Source: Pantoea cypripedii (GTDB lineage: Bacteria; Pseudomonadota; Gammaproteobacteria; Enterobacterales; Enterobacteriaceae). From it: a stretch of DNA of 64,000 nucleotides. Under the pieces are notes generated by a model. The model saw only the letters and a list, made by a program, of their open reading frames with translations, was not told the DNA's origin and searched no databases. The DNA lies in NCBI RefSeq assembly GCF_011395035.1, contig NZ_CP024768.1, positions 282,586 through 346,585 on the forward strand. Reading direction: 5' to 3'. Positions within the stretch are counted from its first letter, which is position 1, and every line of letters begins with the position of its first letter. Shown here piece after piece: positions 35,796-43,374 of the stretch. The translations under genes and the position numbers were made by a program.

Positions 35796-36755
35796 ATGTT
35801 AGCTGGAATATTGTTCGCGCTGGCGGCGGGATTGATGTGGGGGCTGATCTTTGTCGGCCCGCTGCTGGTGCCGGATTACCCCGGAACGTTACAGTCCGCA
35901 GGACGCTATGTTGCTTTTGGACTGATTGCTTTACCCCTCGCCTGGCTGGATCGGCGGCGTCTGCGCCAACTGGCGCGTAAAGACTGGGTTGAAGCGCTGA
36001 AACTGTCACTGGTGGGCAACCTGATGTATTACGCCTTTCTTGCCAGCGCCATTCAGCGCACCGGTGCGCCCGTATCCACCATGATCATCGGCACGTTACC
36101 GGTGGTGATGTCGGTGACAGCCAACCTTTGCTATGGACACCTGGAAGGGCGCTTACCCTGGCGGCGTTTGACGCCTGCCTTGCTGATTATTTCCGTTGGG
36201 CTGATCTGCGTGAACGCCGCCGAGTTGCAGGCTCAGGGCGCGGCCCTGGATTGGTCACGTTATCTTACCGGCCTGCTGCTGGCAGTGCTGGCGGTGGGCT
36301 GCTGGACCTGGTATCCGTTACGTAATGCGCGCTGGTTGCGCAGCCATCCTCAGCACAAACCCGGTAGCTGGGCGACGGCGCAGGGGCTGGTGACATTACC
36401 CCTGGCGCTGGTGTTTTATTTACTGGTATGTGGGCAGATCCACTGGCAGCAGCCGGGCTTTGGGCTGCCGTTTGGCCCGCAACCCGAAGTGTTTCTGCTG
36501 CTGATGCTGGCGATTGGCCTGTTCTGTTCATGGCTTGGGACGCTGTGCTGGAACGCTGCCAGCCAGCGTCTGCCGATGGTAATTATGGGGCCATTGATTG
36601 TGTTTGAAACCTTGTCCGGGCTGTTCTGGACCTTCCTGTGGCGACAAAGCTGGCCGCCAGTATTAACGGCGGTGGGTATCTGCTGCCTGATCATCGGGGT
36701 TATCACGGCAATGCGCATCAAACCGCAGCCAGTAGTGACACCGCTGGAGATTTAA
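35796..36755 (+). CDS. DMT/EamA-family transporter
   Basis: Inner-membrane exporter of the drug/metabolite transporter superfamily, probably of amino acids or related metabolites. It has 319 residues and about ten hydrophobic spans arranged as two EamA repeats (first repeat ending near VMSVTANLCYG, second ending LIIGVITAM). ATG start after AAAGGAAGAGATT. It is likely regulated by or co-transcribed with the preceding AraC-type gene. Substrate unknown. Confidence 0.88.
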   Translation: MLAGILFALAAGLMWGLIFVGPLLVPDYPGTLQSAGRYVAFGLIALPLAWLDRRRLRQLARKDWVEALKLSLVGNLMYYAFLASAIQRTGAPVSTMIIGTLPVVMSVTANLCYGHLEGRLPWRRLTPALLIISVGLICVNAAELQAQGAALDWSRYLTGLLLAVLAVGCWTWYPLRNARWLRSHPQHKPGSWATAQGLVTLPLALVFYLLVCGQIHWQQPGFGLPFGPQPEVFLLLMLAIGLFCSWLGTLCWNAASQRLPMVIMGPLIVFETLSGLFWTFLWRQSWPPVLTAVGICCLIIGVITAMRIKPQPVVTPLEI

Positions 36756-36762
36756 GCGTATG

Positions 36763-36790
36763 ACGATGCCAGCCATTAAGCTGGCATCGT
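36763..36790. terminator. Hairpin after the EamA transporter
   Basis: ACGATGCCAGC and GCTGGCATCGT form a perfect 11-bp stem with loop cattaa, 7 bp after the stop codon. There is no T run directly after it, so termination is likely but not certain. Confidence 0.6.
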
Positions 36791-37660
36791 GAAATGCCAG
36801 CATTTTTAAGAATAACACCAGCCTGAAATCCTCTCCTTTTGCCATTTTTGCGCGTAAAAAATGGCGTCTTATAACTATTCCCGCGCTATCTGCACTCCTT
36901 TCTACAATGAAATGGTATATCTCAACGCGGGTATCAGGACAAAATTTATCCTGATATGCGCTGGATTTCCCCGGCGAAAGGGTTGATTAACCAGGGAGTG
37001 GGCCGCAACGAGAGCGAAATATGGAGAAAACCTCCGGCCCTGACGCGCTTTTTAGCGCCTTTTGGCACTGAATTTGCGCTGCCGGAACCACCTTTTCCTT
37101 AAGGTGTTGCAGATTAGCTGAGATTCTTTCGCGATCGCTGTGGGAGAAATTGTTTAAGTTTAGCGATGAATAGTGAGGTGATATTAATGCTACAGGCAGC
37201 GGGGATCGCTTTAATGTTTAGTAATGATAACGTTTCTCTTCAGGATAATTCCTGGCGTTAAAAGCACGAATAGTTCTTTGGGGCAGAAAGACGATGATCA
37301 CCCGAAATCGCCGTAGTTCCAGTTTAAAAAAGAGTATGGTGAGAAGGATTTCATTGGGTTGTTCATCATTGCTAAACAGAATAATCCGTATTCAGTGCAG
37401 AGCATTAATGTTGGTTAAGTAATAATGAAAGCCCCAATCTCACCGAAATGAGATTGGGTCGGGCGTAAATAGCTTGAATAGCGAGACTTTTGCTGATGTG
37501 AATCAATTTTACCGCAAAAAAGGAAGTGGTTCCGTGATGAAACTCATCAGGAAAACGTGGTGCGAATTGTTATGTTATGAACACTGAATTAAATGGCCTT
37601 CATCTCTTCTGGTAAGAACAAATCCCAGCATTAAATCAAATAACAACGGCCCCGAAAGTA
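36791..37660. other. AT-rich non-coding stretch in the accessory block
   Basis: About 870 bp without a recognisable gene and clearly richer in A and T than the flanks. It holds a strong hairpin CCCAATCTCA/TGAGATTGGG at 37433-37458 and a 24-codon reading frame at 37187-37261 with a GAGGTG site before it; neither could be assigned. It may be decayed transferred DNA next to the IS remnant. Confidence 0.5.
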
Positions 37661-38056
37661 TTAGCGATTATCTGTACCTGAAGGATAGTGATAAACGCTG
37701 CGGCTAATATCCAGCAAGCGGCAGCTGCGACGGGTTCCAATGTCGAAGGTGGTTTGCAGAAAGTTAACCGCCTGGCGCTTTTCATTGGTGGTGAAGAAAT
37801 TTTTCAGCACGCTTTGCAGCATCTCCTTATCAGAGCTGAGTGCCTGTAACTCGCGGGTGAGTATCTGGAGCTTATCCTCCAATTCTTTGATTTTTCTACC
37901 TTCCTCAGAAGAGAGTCCGGAGAATTTTTTCTTCCAGCTATAGAAAGTGGCCTCGGAAATGCCAAGCTCCTCACAAATCTCCCTGACTTTCACTCCTGTT
38001 TCAGAAGCTTTAATGGCATTTGTGATTTGCTCTTCGCTATATCGTGACTTTCTCAT
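37661..38056 (-). pseudogene. IS3-type transposase remnant (OrfA joined to start of OrfB)
   Basis: The 131 residues begin MRKSRYSEEQITNAIKASE with a transposase helix-turn-helix (VREICEELGISEATFYSWKKKF) and a leucine-zipper-like coiled coil (IKELEDKLQILTRELQALSS), the usual OrfA of roughly 85-90 residues. It continues in frame into NEKRQAVNFLQTTFDIGTRR and SCRLLDISRSVYHY, which is how OrfB of such elements starts. The catalytic DDE domain is missing, so it cannot transpose. ATG chosen over a TTG eight codons upstream. It sits in AT-rich DNA. Confidence 0.82.
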
Positions 38057-38582
38057 AAATGCTATTACCTTTCTTATCAATTAGTGGATGAGAATTACTG
38101 TATTAATATCTGGTACTGCAAAAACACTATTAATGCAGTATTAAAGTGCGCGATTAGAATTGCGAGGATTAAATTAAGTTATTTGTAATAAATATCATCA
38201 TGGGATAAGTCTTATTTTATTCTGATTGCTGTTGAACACCTTCCTGGTATTGGGTTTTTGATATAGATTCATTTCATCCCAACTGCGGAAAAATACTACA
38301 TTCATTGGAAAATCGGCATAACCTGCTTGCAAAATTGACAGGATGTGCCAGTAAGCTTTTAGTCGAAATTTAGACTGAAATCGTTTACATCCGCAGAGTT
38401 TCGCACCGGATTTAATCGGAATTTTCCTGAATTCATTCTCTGAATCCTGATGCGAGTCTCATTTTTCGGGCCAGCATGGTCTGAAGTTATTAATTTAAGT
38501 CAGGCCCACTAAGACTTGTTTAATTCTTTTCAAGGACGTTGTACCGCTTGCAGTAGCAGTAAGTAATACTAAGGACGAGTTG
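38057..38582. other. AT-rich leader before the flippase gene
   Basis: About 525 bp with no convincing gene. It presumably carries the promoter of the flippase/ATP-grasp unit. No JUMPstart/ops element was found. A weak match to an RcsAB-type box (38416-38430) was seen but not trusted. Confidence 0.45.
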
Positions 38583-39839
38583 ATGAAATTAAGCGTAATG
38601 TCAAATGCCGCCTGGATGATGTCTGAGAAGATTGTCTCTGTTTTTGGCGTCATATTTGTTACCTCCTACGTGGCAAAATCCTTTGGCCCAACGGTGTTTG
38701 GTCAAATGGCGTTTTCTACCTCACTTTTCTCTATGGTGCAGACCGTAGCGATGTTTGGCACCGAAACGATACTGTTCAAAACCATCAGCAAGAGTGCGCC
38801 GAAAGGGGTGCGTCTGATGAACGTGGCGCGGACGTTGCGGCTGGCGTTATTGGTGCTGACTTCGGTGCCGGTGTTGATTTGGGTCTGGTACAATATGCAG
38901 GAAAACTTCCTTGCGTTTGCTCTGGCCTCGTTCATCGCCTCAGTGTTTGTGACCCAGGACACTTTCAGCGTGTATAACAATGCGCGTCTGGCCTCACGCC
39001 TTAATACCATTGCTAACTCTGTCGGCCTGCTGCTGGGCTTCTCGCTCAGTTTCGCCATTGCCTGGTTTCGGCTAAGCCCGTTATGGCTGACCCTGTCGAT
39101 CGTGGCAGTGACGCTGGTTCCCTACGCTATCAAGCGCTACAACTTTTATCGCGAGAACCAGGAGCAATCACCGGCGCGCGTGAAACGTGGCCCTTATCTG
39201 CGCTATCTGCTGTATGCCGGCCTGCCATTGGCGATTTCCAGCATCTTTATTTCTGTACAGGTGAAAACTGCCCAGATGTTCCTGGTCGGTATCGCTTCAG
39301 CGCGCGACCTCGGCTTGTTCGCTGCGGCCAATACCATATCGGCATCGTGGACCTTTATTCCACTCGCCATCATCACTTCCAGTTTTTCTGAAATTTTCAG
39401 AGAGCGCGGCGAAGCGGCAATTAAGCTTACGGCGCGTCTGAACGGTTATGTGTTGGGTGTTTCATTGATTCTGTTATTAGTCATCGCCTTATATGGCGAA
39501 AAAATCATCATTGCTTTATATGGTCACGATTATACGCAGTCAGGAAGTCTCATTACGTTGCTGTCGATAGCCTCCAGCTTTTCGGCGATGGGGACCGTCG
39601 CATACCGCTATATCGTTAAAGAGGGAGGATTTAATTATTTGCTCAGGAAAATTCTCTGCCTGGTCGCCATCGGTCTTCCGCTGTCGTGGTGGCTGATTCA
39701 GGGGTACGGCATTATGGGCGCTGCCTGGAGCGTTTTCCTGACTGAACTTCTGTCCCTCACCGTAATGAATTACTTCTTCAGAAACGGCGTCATTTACAAG
39801 ATTCAGGTTTCCTCACTCAACTACAAAACCTACAAATGA
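38583..39839 (+). CDS. Polysaccharide flippase (MOP/Wzx-like)
   Basis: Predicted inner-membrane flippase moving lipid-linked glycans or related polymers. It has 418 residues and about twelve membrane spans, with family features MSEKIVSVFGVIFVTSYVAK and FGPTVFGQMAFSTSLFSMVQ at the N-terminus and a typical loop RERGEAAIKLTARLNGYVLG. The ATG follows AAGGACGAGTTG. Its stop overlaps an ATG of the ATP-grasp gene, so both form an operon. No glycosyltransferase or polymerase gene is near, which is unusual for a Wzx. Confidence 0.85.
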   Translation: MKLSVMSNAAWMMSEKIVSVFGVIFVTSYVAKSFGPTVFGQMAFSTSLFSMVQTVAMFGTETILFKTISKSAPKGVRLMNVARTLRLALLVLTSVPVLIWVWYNMQENFLAFALASFIASVFVTQDTFSVYNNARLASRLNTIANSVGLLLGFSLSFAIAWFRLSPLWLTLSIVAVTLVPYAIKRYNFYRENQEQSPARVKRGPYLRYLLYAGLPLAISSIFISVQVKTAQMFLVGIASARDLGLFAAANTISASWTFIPLAIITSSFSEIFRERGEAAIKLTARLNGYVLGVSLILLLVIALYGEKIIIALYGHDYTQSGSLITLLSIASSFSAMGTVAYRYIVKEGGFNYLLRKILCLVAIGLPLSWWLIQGYGIMGAAWSVFLTELLSLTVMNYFFRNGVIYKIQVSSLNYKTYK

Positions 39840-39847
39840 GGTCAGAT

Positions 39848-40798
39848 ATGCTTAAGTTGAAAGATGAACTGAGAAAAAGTGTGCGGTATTTCATCAGGAA
39901 AATGCCCTGGGCTTATCAGGATCGGATTTTTTATTTCCGTAAATTCCGTCGTTTACCCAATCTGCGTGAGCCGAAAGTGTTTAACGAAAAGATCCTGTAC
40001 CGTAAGTTTGTTTATGGCGATTACCAGAATTATGGACGTCTGTCGGATAAATATTCGGTTCGTGACTACGTCGCCGAGAAGGTAGGCAGCGAATATTTGA
40101 TCCCATTGCTATATGAAACCAGCGACCCTCATTCACTGCATACGCTGCCGAGCTGGAAGAATACGGTGATCAAGCCTAATCACGGTTCCAATATGGTGGA
40201 AATCCTGCTGGAAGAACCGGATGCGCTGAAAAAGCAGCAGATCATCAGCAACTGCCAGCGCTGGCTGAAAAAGGACTATGCGGATGAGGCGCGTGAGATT
40301 CATTACCGTTACATCAAGCCGCGCATTCTGGTGGAGAAATACATTGGTGACGGCAAAACCGCACCGATTGATTACAAATTCCATATGTTTAATAAGCGCG
40401 ATGGCAACTTCGAATTTGTGCTGCAGGTGATTTATAATCGATGTAACCCGTTAATATCCATGAATTTTTATGTCAACACCTTGGATGAGGCCTATCATAA
40501 GATCCGTGATACCGGATTGGATATCTCGGCGCAGCTGGCAGCACTGCAACATGCCTTAGCGTTGAGTAAGAAACTGGCGAGTGATTTCGATTATGTGCGT
40601 GTTGACTGGTACATCCACGAACAGCAGGTTTACTTTGGCGAGCTGACGTTTACGCCAGGGGCTGGGATGGTCACCGGACTGGATCGTGGGCTTAATCAGA
40701 TGATGGGTGATATGTGGATTCAGGACCGTCTCGGTGCGAAGACCCCGGGCGGTGCGGTGGGGGATGTCAACATCCCGGCCGTATTGAAGAAAATTTGA
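39848..40798 (+). CDS. TupA-like ATP-grasp protein
   Basis: Predicted ATP-grasp ligase of the TupA (teichuronopeptide biosynthesis) type, found in many capsule and exopolysaccharide loci, where it may add amino acids or similar groups. It has 316 residues from the ATG at 39848, chosen because GAGG precedes it by 6 bases; an ATG at 39836 overlapping the flippase stop is also possible. Landmarks are FRRLPNLREPKVFNEKILYR, LSDKYSVRDYVAEKVG, VIKPNHGSNM, RILVEKYIGD, DYKFHMFNKRDG and DWYIHEQQVYFGELTFTPG near the C-terminus. The substrate is unknown. Confidence 0.82.
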   Translation: MLKLKDELRKSVRYFIRKMPWAYQDRIFYFRKFRRLPNLREPKVFNEKILYRKFVYGDYQNYGRLSDKYSVRDYVAEKVGSEYLIPLLYETSDPHSLHTLPSWKNTVIKPNHGSNMVEILLEEPDALKKQQIISNCQRWLKKDYADEAREIHYRYIKPRILVEKYIGDGKTAPIDYKFHMFNKRDGNFEFVLQVIYNRCNPLISMNFYVNTLDEAYHKIRDTGLDISAQLAALQHALALSKKLASDFDYVRVDWYIHEQQVYFGELTFTPGAGMVTGLDRGLNQMMGDMWIQDRLGAKTPGGAVGDVNIPAVLKKI

Positions 40799-40814
40799 AA
40801 TCACACAGCAAAAT

Positions 40815-40841
40815 AAAAAACCCCGCGATGCGGGGTTTTTT
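40815..40841. terminator. Bidirectional terminator after the ATP-grasp gene
   Basis: AAAAACCCCGC, loop gat, GCGGGGTTTTT. It lies between convergent genes and has A and T runs on either side, so it can stop transcription from both. Confidence 0.9.
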
Positions 40842-40852
40842 ATTGCCAGAAA

Positions 40853-41134
40853 TCAGGGCATTGGCCAATCGGCAGGGGTCTGGCTCATCACCTGTACGAA
40901 GGCGTTTTTGGTGATTTCCATAAAGTTATGCAGATTTTCCAGGCTCAGGGTGATGCCCAACAGGCCGGTGACAAACCAGCAGGACATGCCCAGGCCGATT
41001 CCGCCGCACATCAGTGCCATCACATGGTGGCTGTTCTGACGAAAACGAATTTTCAGGGTGCTGGCGAAAAACATCATTATTGCGCTCAGCAATTCCCAGC
41101 GCATAACGATAAGACTGGTGGTTAAAGTAGCCAT
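40853..41134 (-). CDS. yjcB: YjcB-like small membrane protein
   Basis: Small inner-membrane protein of unknown function. It has 93 residues from the ATG at 41134, the same as E. coli YjcB, with MATLTTSLIVMRWELLSAIM, MFFASTLKIRFRQ, CWFVTGLLGIT and the C-terminal MSQTPADWPM matching it. In E. coli yjcB follows ssb; here about 9.3 kb of other genes separate them, marking the edge of the inserted block. The upstream GAGG is 9 bases from the start. Confidence 0.85.
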   Translation of the reverse strand: MATLTTSLIVMRWELLSAIMMFFASTLKIRFRQNSHHVMALMCGGIGLGMSCWFVTGLLGITLSLENLHNFMEITKNAFVQVMSQTPADWPMP

Positions 41135-41461
41135 CTGCAACGAACCTCTATGAATCAGTAACATCCCTGACACTCATCGGACATCACTGGCGGCAAAGAA
41201 GGAAGGTCAGGGAGGCCCTTCAGGCCGTCGTACTACGTATTATTCTGTGACTTGGGTCACATTATATCACTCGATTTGAAACTTTGAACAAAATTTATAC
41301 CTGGTATGGTAGAAAAAATTTTATCGATGTAGTGGGGAGGATTTTGTTCCAGGCGTAGGGTCAGCATTTATGCTGACCTGATAAACCACAGTACGGAACC
41401 GTAGCGGCGCGATTTATCGCGCGTCTTTTTAACTGCGCCCGCAGGGGGCGCGCAGCAAGGA
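41135..41461. other. yjcB-soxS intergenic region
   Basis: About 330 bp without a gene. It contains the leftward yjcB promoter region and, nearer soxS, the two REP palindromes annotated separately. E. coli has the c-di-GMP phosphodiesterase gene yjcC (pdeC) here; no trace of it was seen. Confidence 0.6.
41355..41422 (+). repeat. Two GTAG-type REP palindromes of different stem class
   Basis: The first (41355-41378) reads GTAGGG, stem TCAGC, loop ATTTAT, stem GCTGA. The second (41401-41422) reads GTAGCG, stem GCGCG, loop ATTTAT, stem CGCGC. Both keep the GTAG tetranucleotide and the loop while the stems differ with compensating changes. They lie in tandem downstream of soxS. Confidence 0.75.
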
Positions 41462-41890
41462 TTAGCGGATCGGGCAGCACTCGCCGGTGGTACGCTGGGT
41501 AAAGCTGGCCAAATTCTCGTTACAATCAAAGCTCACCAGCCGTGGACGCTGGATCATCGCCTGGCGGCGCATGGTATGGCGATAGGCGGTCGGTGTTTGT
41601 GAAAATTGACGGCGAAATACGCGGGAAAAAGTTTGCTGTGAGTCGTAACCGTATTGCATCGCGATATCAAATACCGGGCGTTGCGTCTGGCGCAGCGCTT
41701 CTGCTGCCAGCGTTAAGCGACGTTCGCGGATATAGCCGCCCAACGTTTGTTTCGTCACGGTACGGAACATACGTTGCAGGTGCCATTTGGAATAACCTGA
41801 TTTGGCCGCTACTTCATCAATTGACAGGGTTTTATCCAGATTCTGATCGATCCAGTGCGTCAGTGAATGAATGATTTCCTCTTGCATCAT
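41462..41890 (-). CDS. soxS: Superoxide response activator SoxS with C-terminal extension
   Basis: AraC-type activator of the superoxide/redox-cycler regulon. It has 142 residues against 107 in E. coli. The first 108 match well: LTHWIDQNLDKTLSIDEVAA, SGYSKWHLQRMFRTVTKQTL and FDIAMQYGYDSQQTFSRVFR, with both helix-turn-helices. The rest (about 34 residues ending TTGECCPIR) has no E. coli counterpart. ATG start after AAGGATGTGGTT; the long upstream frame is antisense to soxR. Divergent from soxR with a SoxR operator between. Confidence 0.92.
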   Translation of the reverse strand: MMQEEIIHSLTHWIDQNLDKTLSIDEVAAKSGYSKWHLQRMFRTVTKQTLGGYIRERRLTLAAEALRQTQRPVFDIAMQYGYDSQQTFSRVFRRQFSQTPTAYRHTMRRQAMIQRPRLVSFDCNENLASFTQRTTGECCPIR

Positions 41891-41944
41891 AACCACATCC
41901 TTCTGAGTAGATATTCGAAGTTTCAATGGGGAGCGAGTATAATT

Positions 41945-41962
41945 CCTCAAGTTAACTTGAGG
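41945..41962. promoter_or_regulatory. SoxR operator
   Basis: CCTCAAGTTAACTTGAGG is a perfect 18-bp palindrome identical to the SoxR site of the E. coli soxS promoter, where it lies between -35 and -10. It sits between soxS and soxR. Confidence 0.95.
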
Positions 41963-41973
41963 TAAAGAGCCAA

Positions 41974-42450
41974 ATGAAAAAAGAACGCAACTACCCGAAA
42001 CCCGTCCTGACGCCGGGCGAAGTGGCGAAGCGCAGCGGCGTGGCGGTCTCGGCGCTACATTTCTATGAGACCAAAGGTTTGATTTCCAGCACGCGTAACA
42101 ACGGCAATCAGCGGCGTTACAGCCGTGATGTGCTGCGTCGCGTGGCAATCATTAAAATTGCGCAACGCATCGGTATTCCGCTCGCCACGGTGAGCGACAG
42201 CCTGATGCATGTGCCTGCCAACAAACGTATGTCGACCCAGGAGTGGGACGCATTAACCCAGCACTGGCGCGAGGAGCTGGATAAACGCATTGAAACGCTC
42301 ACGCGGCTGCGTAACGATCTCGACGGTTGTATCGGCTGCGGCTGTTTGTCGATGCGCGACTGTCCGTTACGCAACCCCGGTGACCGGCTGGCAGAGCAGG
42401 GTTCAGGCGCAGTGTTACTCGATCCACAACAGGACGAACAGAAACGCTGA
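41974..42450 (+). CDS. soxR: Redox-sensing activator SoxR (MerR family)
   Basis: MerR-type sensor that turns on soxS when its [2Fe-2S] cluster is oxidised. It has 158 residues (E. coli 154). The winged helix is at the N-terminus (LTPGEVAKRSGVAVSALHFY, RYSRDVLRRVAII), followed by the dimerisation helix. The cluster cysteines are Cys119, Cys122, Cys124 and Cys130 in CIGCGCLSMRDC, the same numbering as E. coli. ATG start 11 bp after the shared operator. Confidence 0.97.
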   Translation: MKKERNYPKPVLTPGEVAKRSGVAVSALHFYETKGLISSTRNNGNQRRYSRDVLRRVAIIKIAQRIGIPLATVSDSLMHVPANKRMSTQEWDALTQHWREELDKRIETLTRLRNDLDGCIGCGCLSMRDCPLRNPGDRLAEQGSGAVLLDPQQDEQKR

Positions 42451-42500
42451 TTCCTCATCATCTATACTTGCCGGGTCAATCCATTGGTCAGGAAGCCATG

Positions 42501-43166
42501 ATGATCACTGTTCACCATCTTGAAAATTCTCGTTCACATCGGGTGCTGTGGCTGCTGGAAGAGTTATCGGTGCCTTATCAAATCAAGCGCTACCAACGTG
42601 AAGGCACCTTGCTGGCACCGGAGTCGCTGAAAAAAGTGCATCCGCTGGGCAAATCCCCGGTGATCACCGATGGCAATCGCGTGGTGGCGGAGTCCGGGGC
42701 CATTCTCGAATATCTGGCAGAAAAATATGATGCCGAGTATCGGCTGAAACCTGCCGATGAGGATGCGCAGATTCAGGCTCGCTACTGGCTGCATTATGCC
42801 GAGGGATCGTTGATGCCACTGCTGGTGATGAAGCTGGTATTCGGCCAGTTGGGCAAAAAGCCCGTGCCCTGGCTGCTGCGCCCGGCGGGCAAAGCGCTCA
42901 GCGCGGGTATCCAGAAAGCCTGGCTAAACAAACAACTGGTGTTGCACGGTAGCGTGATAGAGCAACATCTGAGCCAGCATCCTTACTTTGCCGGTCATCG
43001 TTTCACCATTGCCGATATCCAGATGAGTTTTCCGTTGCTGGCGATGCGCGCGCGCAGCGGTTTGCGTGATATGCCCGCCAGCCAGCGCTGGCTGGAAAGC
43101 ATGGAGCAACGGGCAGCCTGGCAGCGGGCGCTGGAGCAGGGCGGTCCGATAAATTTCAGCGGTTAA
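42501..43166 (+). CDS. Glutathione S-transferase family protein
   Basis: Predicted cytoplasmic glutathione transferase, possibly detoxifying electrophiles. It has 221 residues: an N-terminal thioredoxin-like domain (ITVHHLENSRSHRVLWLLEE, KVHPLGKSPVITDGNRVVAESGAILEYL with the glutathione-binding Glu-Ser) and a C-terminal helical domain (HYAEGSLMPLL, FAGHRFTIADIQM). Two adjacent ATGs follow CAGGAAGCC; the second is used. It is not in this place in E. coli; proximity to soxR hints at redox stress but does not prove regulation. Confidence 0.88.
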   Translation: MITVHHLENSRSHRVLWLLEELSVPYQIKRYQREGTLLAPESLKKVHPLGKSPVITDGNRVVAESGAILEYLAEKYDAEYRLKPADEDAQIQARYWLHYAEGSLMPLLVMKLVFGQLGKKPVPWLLRPAGKALSAGIQKAWLNKQLVLHGSVIEQHLSQHPYFAGHRFTIADIQMSFPLLAMRARSGLRDMPASQRWLESMEQRAAWQRALEQGGPINFSG

Positions 43167-43268
43167 ATGGGTTATGCCAGATTATCAGTTGAAAATCGCC
43201 CGCCATTAACCGGATAATCGTTTGCCTTTTTTCTGTGTTCCCCCTTTTACGACCAGAAATACGCGGCT

Positions 43269-43284
43269 ACGTAAACGTTTGCTT
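43269..43284 (+). promoter_or_regulatory. PurR-like operator upstream of ghxP
   Basis: ACGTAAACGTTTGCTT matches the PurR box ACGCAAACGTTTNCNT at most positions, about 90 bp before the purine permease gene. A related GCAAACG occurs at 43321-43328. Purine repression is inferred. Confidence 0.6.
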
Positions 43285-43374
43285 TGTTTCTTCACAACAG
43301 AAACGTGCACCAGGACGGCAGGCAAACGGTAGCCGCGCGGCCACTCACAACACAAAAAATGCAGAGGATTAATT

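Noticed and set aside
38416..38430. RcsAB-like box before the flippase gene
   Set aside because: TCGGAATTTTCCTGA disagrees with the consensus at several positions.
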